This document shows positions 60,648 through 64,000 of a stretch of DNA of 64,000 nt, piece after piece. The stretch's first letter is position 1; every line of letters begins with the position of its first letter. The notes beneath the pieces were generated by a model. That model had not been told where the DNA came from. It searched no databases and saw only the letters and a program-made list of their open reading frames with translations. The translations under genes and the position numbers were made by a program. Origin of the DNA: Saccharopolyspora flava (GTDB lineage Bacteria > Actinomycetota > Actinomycetes > Mycobacteriales > Pseudonocardiaceae); the NCBI RefSeq assembly GCF_900116135.1, contig NZ_FOZX01000008.1, forward strand, positions 238,164 to 302,163, written 5' to 3'.

Positions 60648-60881
60648 TCATTCACCGGACTCTTCCTCCTGCTCCTCAACCCTGCGGATGACGGTCACAA
60701 CGGTCTGAAGCGACGCCAGCAGCTGGCTCGTCACCTCGCGCATGTCCGCACCGCACGCGGTCGGCCCACCCGGAACGTCCACCGCGTAGGCCGCATCACC
60801 AGCGGTCGCGAAGGCCTGCGTGAGCTCTGTGGACAGTCGACGAAGATCCTCCAGCGCCTGGTCCCGCTGCAGCGTGTTCAC
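60648..60881 (-). CDS. Small AICE protein, unknown (77 aa)
   Basis: 77 residues from GTG 60881, all helical, with a Glu-rich C-terminus (RRVEEQEEESGE). Overlaps the 33-aa gene by 4 bp (GTGA). No family recognised. The longer frame upstream is a shadow. Confidence 0.55.
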   Translation of the reverse strand: MNTLQRDQALEDLRRLSTELTQAFATAGDAAYAVDVPGGPTACGADMREVTSQLLASLQTVVTVIRRVEEQEEESGE

Positions 60882-60979
60882 AGGAACACCACCCACTCCC
60901 GGTCCAGGCAGTACTGGTCGTGCGTGTGCTGGTAGCGCCACTTGTCGCAGTGGCACGCCGGGCAGTACTTGAGCGACAT
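60878..60979 (-). CDS. 33-aa Cys/His-rich microprotein
   Basis: ATG 60979 is preceded by AAAGGAGA at ideal spacing. The product MSLKYCPACHCDKWRYQHTH... has CPACHC, two His and a final Cys, which could bind a zinc ion. Overlap with the downstream start (GTGA) supports translation. No family recognised. Confidence 0.6.
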   Translation of the reverse strand: MSLKYCPACHCDKWRYQHTHDQYCLDREWVVFL

Positions 60980-61009
60980 TTCCAAATCTCCTTTCCCGAA
61001 GGCCATAAA

Positions 61010-61042
61010 GACCCCCGGAACATCCGCAGACGGCCGGGGGTC
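61010..61042. terminator. Hairpin terminator of the 119-aa gene
   Basis: GACCCCCGG (61010-61018) pairs with CCGGGGGTC (61034-61042). On the minus strand it follows the gene at 61174-61533 and precedes the 33-aa gene. Confidence 0.65.
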
Positions 61043-61173
61043 AATAAAGCCCAACCGACGACACTTTCCGCCGGTTTTGGGCATAGCTCGGCCCACTATG
61101 GAATTCTCAAACAACAGGCAGCCGGATTCGGCTTAAAAGAATCAGAAAGAAACGGCCGGTATGGGCGGCTCGA

Positions 61174-61533
61174 TCAGGCTGCGGCCGAGACCGTCGCGCC
61201 GAGCGGGGTCATGCCGTTGGCCCGGAAGGACAGGCCCGAGCGGCCGTTGCGCTCCCAGTAGCTGACCGTCGCGTCGATCAGCTCGACGTAGGTGCCCTCC
61301 TCGAAGCCCTCGCCGGGGTCGGCGGTCAGGGTTACCTTGATCTCCTCACCCTTGCCCGCGTACTCGCCGGGCTGGGCCTTGCGCTTGGCGAACAGCGAGA
61401 CCACGAACTGCTGAACCCCCTGCCGGTCGGTCACGACCTCCTGAACGCCGTGGTCGTTCTCGAACATCTTCAGCGTCGGCGCCTCGGTGATCATGAGCTT
61501 GTGACCCTGCAGGTTGACCGGGATGTTCCGCAC
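61174..61533 (-). CDS. AICE protein with possible OB-fold (ssDNA-binding-like)
   Basis: 119 residues from GTG 61533 with GGAGG 7 nt upstream. Mainly beta, with VTLTADPGEGFEEGTYVELIDA and YWERNGRSGLSFRANGM, a pattern like small ssDNA-binding proteins of phages and plasmids. That role would suit a rolling-circle element but is inferred from strand pattern only. Transcribed away from the GntR gene across the operator region. Confidence 0.6.
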   Translation of the reverse strand: MRNIPVNLQGHKLMITEAPTLKMFENDHGVQEVVTDRQGVQQFVVSLFAKRKAQPGEYAGKGEEIKVTLTADPGEGFEEGTYVELIDATVSYWERNGRSGLSFRANGMTPLGATVSAAA

Positions 61534-61553
61534 TGTCTTACCTCCGCTAGATG

Positions 61554-61644
61554 GTTCCTAGGTTCCTAGTTTCCTAGGAACGTTGGGATCACTCTAACCC
61601 GCCCGTCGAACGATCCGCAAGGGGGTTTCCTAGGAAACTAGGAA
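61554..61644. promoter_or_regulatory. TTCCTAGGAA operator cluster between divergent genes
   Basis: Left block 61554-61581 has three CCTAG units at 8-bp spacing ending in TTCCTAGGAA. Right block 61626-61644 has TTCCTAGGAA followed by a further CTAGGAA at 8 bp, in mirrored order. TCTAAT (61654-61659) fits a -10 whose start would be the A of ATG 61666. The sites probably bind the adjacent GntR protein and shut down both directions. Confidence 0.65.
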
Positions 61645-61665
61645 GCGATGTGGTCTAATGGCCGT

Positions 61666-62517
61666 ATGACCCCAGAGACCAGCGGTTTTGTCCCTGTGAG
61701 GGACCGGATTGCCAACCACCTACGGGAGGCGATCGCGTCAGGAGAGCTCAAGCCGGGCGACGCGTTGCCGAGCCTCAGCGTGATCTCGGCAGAGTGGGAG
61801 GTGGCCAAGGCGACGGCTGAGGGCGCGCTCGCGCTCCTGCGCGACGAGGGCCTGGTTGTGCCCGGCGGGCGCGGTAAGCCCGCGACCGTTCAGGCGCCAA
61901 AGAAGCGGCACAACATCTATCTCTCGGACGGATGGACCCAGCAGCAGAAGGACCTGGTCCTCCGACCTGAAGCCGAGCGCAGGGAGACCGGTGCCATCGA
62001 GCTAACGGCCGGCATCTCGATCGACGACACCGACTCCAGCTCCATCTACACGGAGACCAGTGCCGACGCGGAGCAGGCGCAGATCTTGGGTGTCGAGCCA
62101 GGCACTCCGCTGGTTCAGCGCGTGTACGAGATGGTCCACAAGTCGACCGGATTGCGGTGCTCCTGGAGCGTTTCCTACATCCCGCGCGCCCTCATCGAGG
62201 GCAATCCCGCGTTGCTCGACCAAAACAACGAGCCGTGGCCCGGCGGCCATCAGCACCAGCTCTACACGGTCGGCATCGAGCTCGCCCGCTTCACACGGAC
62301 GGTGTTCTCCGCCCAGCCCACACCCAGCGAGCGGGCGGCGTGGGGCATGAACCCCGGAACTCCCATGCTGCACGTCCTGAGCCGGTCGATCGATACTCAG
62401 GACCGCGTGGTGGAGTACTCGGAGGCCCGGTATCCGGCTGACACCACCGAAATCACGGTCACCGAGGAGCTGCGGCCTTGGACGTCCGAGCAGCTGAACG
62501 CGGCAGGTGGCGCATGA
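61666..62517 (+). CDS. GntR-family (HutC/KorSA-like) transcriptional repressor
   Basis: 283 residues from ATG 61666, apparently leaderless; ATG 61648 is possible. N-terminal winged helix (VRDRIANHLREAIASGELKPGDALPSLSVIS, spread over about 8-38) and a C-terminal UTRA domain (EPGTPLVQRVYEMVHKSTG, YSEARYPADTTEITV). In AICEs such proteins repress transfer and replication. Autoregulation is suggested by the operator overlapping its promoter. Overlaps the next gene by 4 bp. Confidence 0.85.
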   Translation: MTPETSGFVPVRDRIANHLREAIASGELKPGDALPSLSVISAEWEVAKATAEGALALLRDEGLVVPGGRGKPATVQAPKKRHNIYLSDGWTQQQKDLVLRPEAERRETGAIELTAGISIDDTDSSSIYTETSADAEQAQILGVEPGTPLVQRVYEMVHKSTGLRCSWSVSYIPRALIEGNPALLDQNNEPWPGGHQHQLYTVGIELARFTRTVFSAQPTPSERAAWGMNPGTPMLHVLSRSIDTQDRVVEYSEARYPADTTEITVTEELRPWTSEQLNAAGGA

Positions 62518-63419
62518 ATCGACCTTCGATCGACCCGGCGCTCGGAATCGAGCTCGTCGAGGAGCGGACGCTGTCGAAGCGCGACATGAGCGTGAGTGTC
62601 TTGATCCCTGCGCACAACGAAGAAGAGACCATCGCGCAGGTCGTGGCCGACTCGTTCGCTGGCCTTGAGGTGCTCGGCGTCGACGGAGACGTCACCGTCA
62701 GCGCGAGCGGGTGCACCGACCAAACCGCGGACCTCGCGGCGAAGGCCGGTGCGAAGGTCGTCGAGTCGCCCGCAGGGAAGGGTACCGCCATCTCAAGCGG
62801 CGTCCCGGCCACCGACGGCGACGTCATCTGCCTGATCGATGGCGACTTGCAGTACTTCGGGAATCCCCCGCTCGTCGCGCTTCTCGCTCAGCCCGTACTT
62901 CAGGGTCTCGCGGACGCGGTGGTCTCCGACCTCTACTGGCGCCCGCTGTACCCGCAGCTCTGGCTCCACGGCTTCTTCGCGCCGGTGGCTGGAGCCTTGT
63001 TCCCCGAGATCCTTCCTCGCGTCGGATCGACGCCGTGGTCAGGGCAACGTGCTGCAGTGCGGGAGCTTTGGCCGACCGAGCTGCCCGGCGACTTCACGGT
63101 GGACCTGGAGCTGCTGTTCCACTGGAATCGGCACGCAGCTCGACTTCGCCCGGTACTGGCCGACGACTGGGTCAACCCGCAGCGCCCTAAGCCGGACCTG
63201 ATGGCGCAGGAGCTCGAAGTGGTCATCCAGCACGCATTGGCCGACGGGCGACTGGCCGAGGACGGCGCAAGCAAGTTGCGGCAGTGGTACGACAACGTCC
63301 ACGAGAAGATGGCCGAGTACCGGCCGGACGAGGACGACCCGCAGGACTTCGAACGTGCGCTCCTGAAGAGGTCTCTCGATGAACTGCGTCGCTGCATGGA
63401 CGGAAAGACCGCAACCTGA
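62514..63419 (+). CDS. GT2/GpgS-like glycosyltransferase cargo
   Basis: 301 residues from ATG 62514. GT-A fold: SVLIPAHNEEETIAQVV, SASGCTDQT and CLIDGDLQYF with the DxD-type metal motif (about 104-113). The later part (FAPVAGALFPEILPRVGSTPWSGQRAAVRELWP, spread) resembles glucosyl-3-phosphoglycerate synthase. No membrane helix. Translationally coupled to the GntR repressor. Acceptor unknown; a role in surface or entry exclusion is only a guess. Confidence 0.75.
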   Translation: MNRPSIDPALGIELVEERTLSKRDMSVSVLIPAHNEEETIAQVVADSFAGLEVLGVDGDVTVSASGCTDQTADLAAKAGAKVVESPAGKGTAISSGVPATDGDVICLIDGDLQYFGNPPLVALLAQPVLQGLADAVVSDLYWRPLYPQLWLHGFFAPVAGALFPEILPRVGSTPWSGQRAAVRELWPTELPGDFTVDLELLFHWNRHAARLRPVLADDWVNPQRPKPDLMAQELEVVIQHALADGRLAEDGASKLRQWYDNVHEKMAEYRPDEDDPQDFERALLKRSLDELRRCMDGKTAT

Positions 63420-63436
63420 CCGAGCACCAACCTGAG

Positions 63437-63466
63437 ACGGCGTCGTTCGCTAGCGAGCGGCGCCGT
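63437..63466. terminator. Hairpin terminator after the glycosyltransferase gene
   Basis: ACGGCG pairs with CGCCGT around an inner TCGCTAGCGA palindrome, followed by TTT. It serves the convergent HTH gene as well. Confidence 0.65.
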
Positions 63467-63471
63467 TTCTG

Positions 63472-63672
63472 CTATCCGGGCTGCTGGTCCTTGTCGGAAC
63501 GGCGCTTCTGGCGCAGCTGTTCCTTCAGGTCTTCGACATCCCACCGCTGGTGACCACCGTTCGTCACCAAGGCCGGTTCAACGGCCCCCTCAGCCGCCCA
63601 CCGCTGCAGCGTGCGCCGGTCCACACCGATCGCTTTCGCCGCTTCGCCAGTCGACACGTAGTTTGAGGCCAC
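63472..63672 (-). CDS. MerR/Xis-like helix-turn-helix protein
   Basis: 66 residues, GTG start. VSTGEAAKAIGVDRRTLQRWAAEG (spread over about 6-29) and NGGHQRWDVEDLKEQL form a winged helix of the MerR or BldC type. It is divergent from the ORF at 63768 and could bind the repeated motif between them. Confidence 0.75.
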   Translation of the reverse strand: MASNYVSTGEAAKAIGVDRRTLQRWAAEGAVEPALVTNGGHQRWDVEDLKEQLRQKRRSDKDQQPG

Positions 63673-63712
63673 TCGCCTACGTTCGCCCGCACTTCGACGC
63701 TAAGCCAGTCGA

Positions 63713-63761
63713 ATGTCGCGTCTACCTACCTATACCCACGTATGTCGCGTTTGCCTACGAT
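63713..63761 (+). promoter_or_regulatory. Direct repeats and -10 before a leaderless ORF
   Basis: ATGTCGCGTCTACCTAC (63713-63729) and ATGTCGCGTTTGCCTAC (63742-63758) are 29 bp apart. TACGAT (63756-63761) is a good -10 placed 7 bp before GTG 63768. The repeats could be operator sites for the divergent HTH protein. Confidence 0.5.
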
Positions 63762-63767
63762 TGTCGT

Positions 63768-63968
63768 GTGGCGGAGATCAAGGTGGGGAGCCTGCGGCTG
63801 GACCTCGGCGTGGTCGTGATCGACGAGCGCACCTGGTGGACGTGCCCGATCGGAGGCGAGGCGTGCGGGAGGGTTCTCGCGGACCTCGGTTCAACGGGCA
63901 TCGACTGCATGGAGTGGCACGTCGAGCACGCCCATCTACGAGTCTTCTGCTACGGCGTCGTGAACTGA
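63768..63968 (+). CDS. Hypothetical 66-aa protein, apparently leaderless
   Basis: GTG 63768 directly follows a -10-like element, so the transcript may lack a leader. The product (VAEIKVGSLRLDLGVVVIDE...WWTCPIGGEACGRVL...) has four Cys and a His pair (EWHVEHAHL), possibly metal-binding. The upstream in-frame extension to 63663 lacks a plausible start. No family recognised. Nothing is visible in 63969-64000. Confidence 0.5.
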   Translation: MAEIKVGSLRLDLGVVVIDERTWWTCPIGGEACGRVLADLGSTGIDCMEWHVEHAHLRVFCYGVVN

Positions 63969-64000
63969 ACTCGCCGCCTTCTGACCTGCGATTCTGGTCC

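Larger units (their letters stand above)
54517..64000. mobile_element. Actinomycete integrative and conjugative element (AICE), pSAM2 type, right end not in window
   Basis: The order int, xis, rolling-circle RepSA-like initiator, SpdB/SpdA-like membrane proteins, TraB-like FtsK translocase and a GntR repressor is the AICE layout. It begins at a tRNA-Arg gene. A second copy of the tRNA 3' end (GGTTCGAGTCCTGCTGGG), expected at the other end as attR, is not found up to 64000. The true right limit is therefore unknown and the end given is that of the window. Confidence 0.85.

Overview
Organism. The window is high-GC actinobacterial DNA, most likely Pseudonocardiaceae and perhaps Saccharopolyspora-like (the genus is an inference). 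Supporting genes are an Eis-type acetyltransferase, a mycothiol-type DsbA protein, GlbO, a CtaJ-like oxidase subunit, the large NAD-glutamate dehydrogenase next to EttA, WXG100/YbaB toxin loci, and a pSAM2-type integrative element. Many starts are GTG or TTG, and genes often overlap by 4 bp. Layout. 1-4.6 kb holds housekeeping genes (Eis-like, a DUF1542-type membrane protein, Nei2, a metallo-hydrolase) and two related hairpin elements. 4.7-14.8 kb is a polymorphic toxin locus: YbaB and WXG100 proteins, a 1386-residue toxin with a Ser/Asp-rich stalk and a YwqJ-type deaminase tip, then an immunity array of YwqK-like and Imm49-like genes with duplications and remnants. 14.8-16.3 kb has endonuclease V and a 0.7 kb long inverted repeat full of palindromes. 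16.3-27.7 kb is a ten-gene divergent catabolic cluster around an IclR regulator; its substrate is unknown. It combines a flavoprotein, a cyclic amidohydrolase, an MFS transporter, two MmgE/PrpD proteins, an Asp/Glu-hydantoin racemase, a CoA-transferase, a citrate-lyase/HpcH aldolase and a cyclase-family hydrolase. 28-54 kb is a core block whose order resembles the mycobacterial Rv2466c-Rv2477c region as I remember it: DsbA-like, pepN, DUF5130, ctaJ, HNH nuclease, glbO, an amylase-like protein, a conserved hypothetical, a thioesterase, gdh and ettA. Prolyl oligopeptidase, MscS, a TPR protein and a CopD-CtaG fusion lie within or beside it. 54.4 kb to the end is an integrative conjugative element (AICE) inserted at tRNA-Arg(TCT). 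It carries int, xis, repSA, spdB, traB, a train of very small genes and a GntR repressor coupled to a glycosyltransferase. Its far end is outside the window. Main signals. (1) Two copies of a ~185-bp intergenic element share a 12-bp stem in which six pairs differ between copies yet pairing is kept, which points to a conserved structured RNA or DNA. (2) A 112-residue protein consists of tandem GVRISGxxD nonapeptides. (3) A dispersed palindrome with core GTTTTCATGAAAAC occurs between genes and twice in frame inside a coding sequence. (4) The immunity array shows recent recombination. (5) The unassigned catabolic cluster has divergent promoters and candidate operators.
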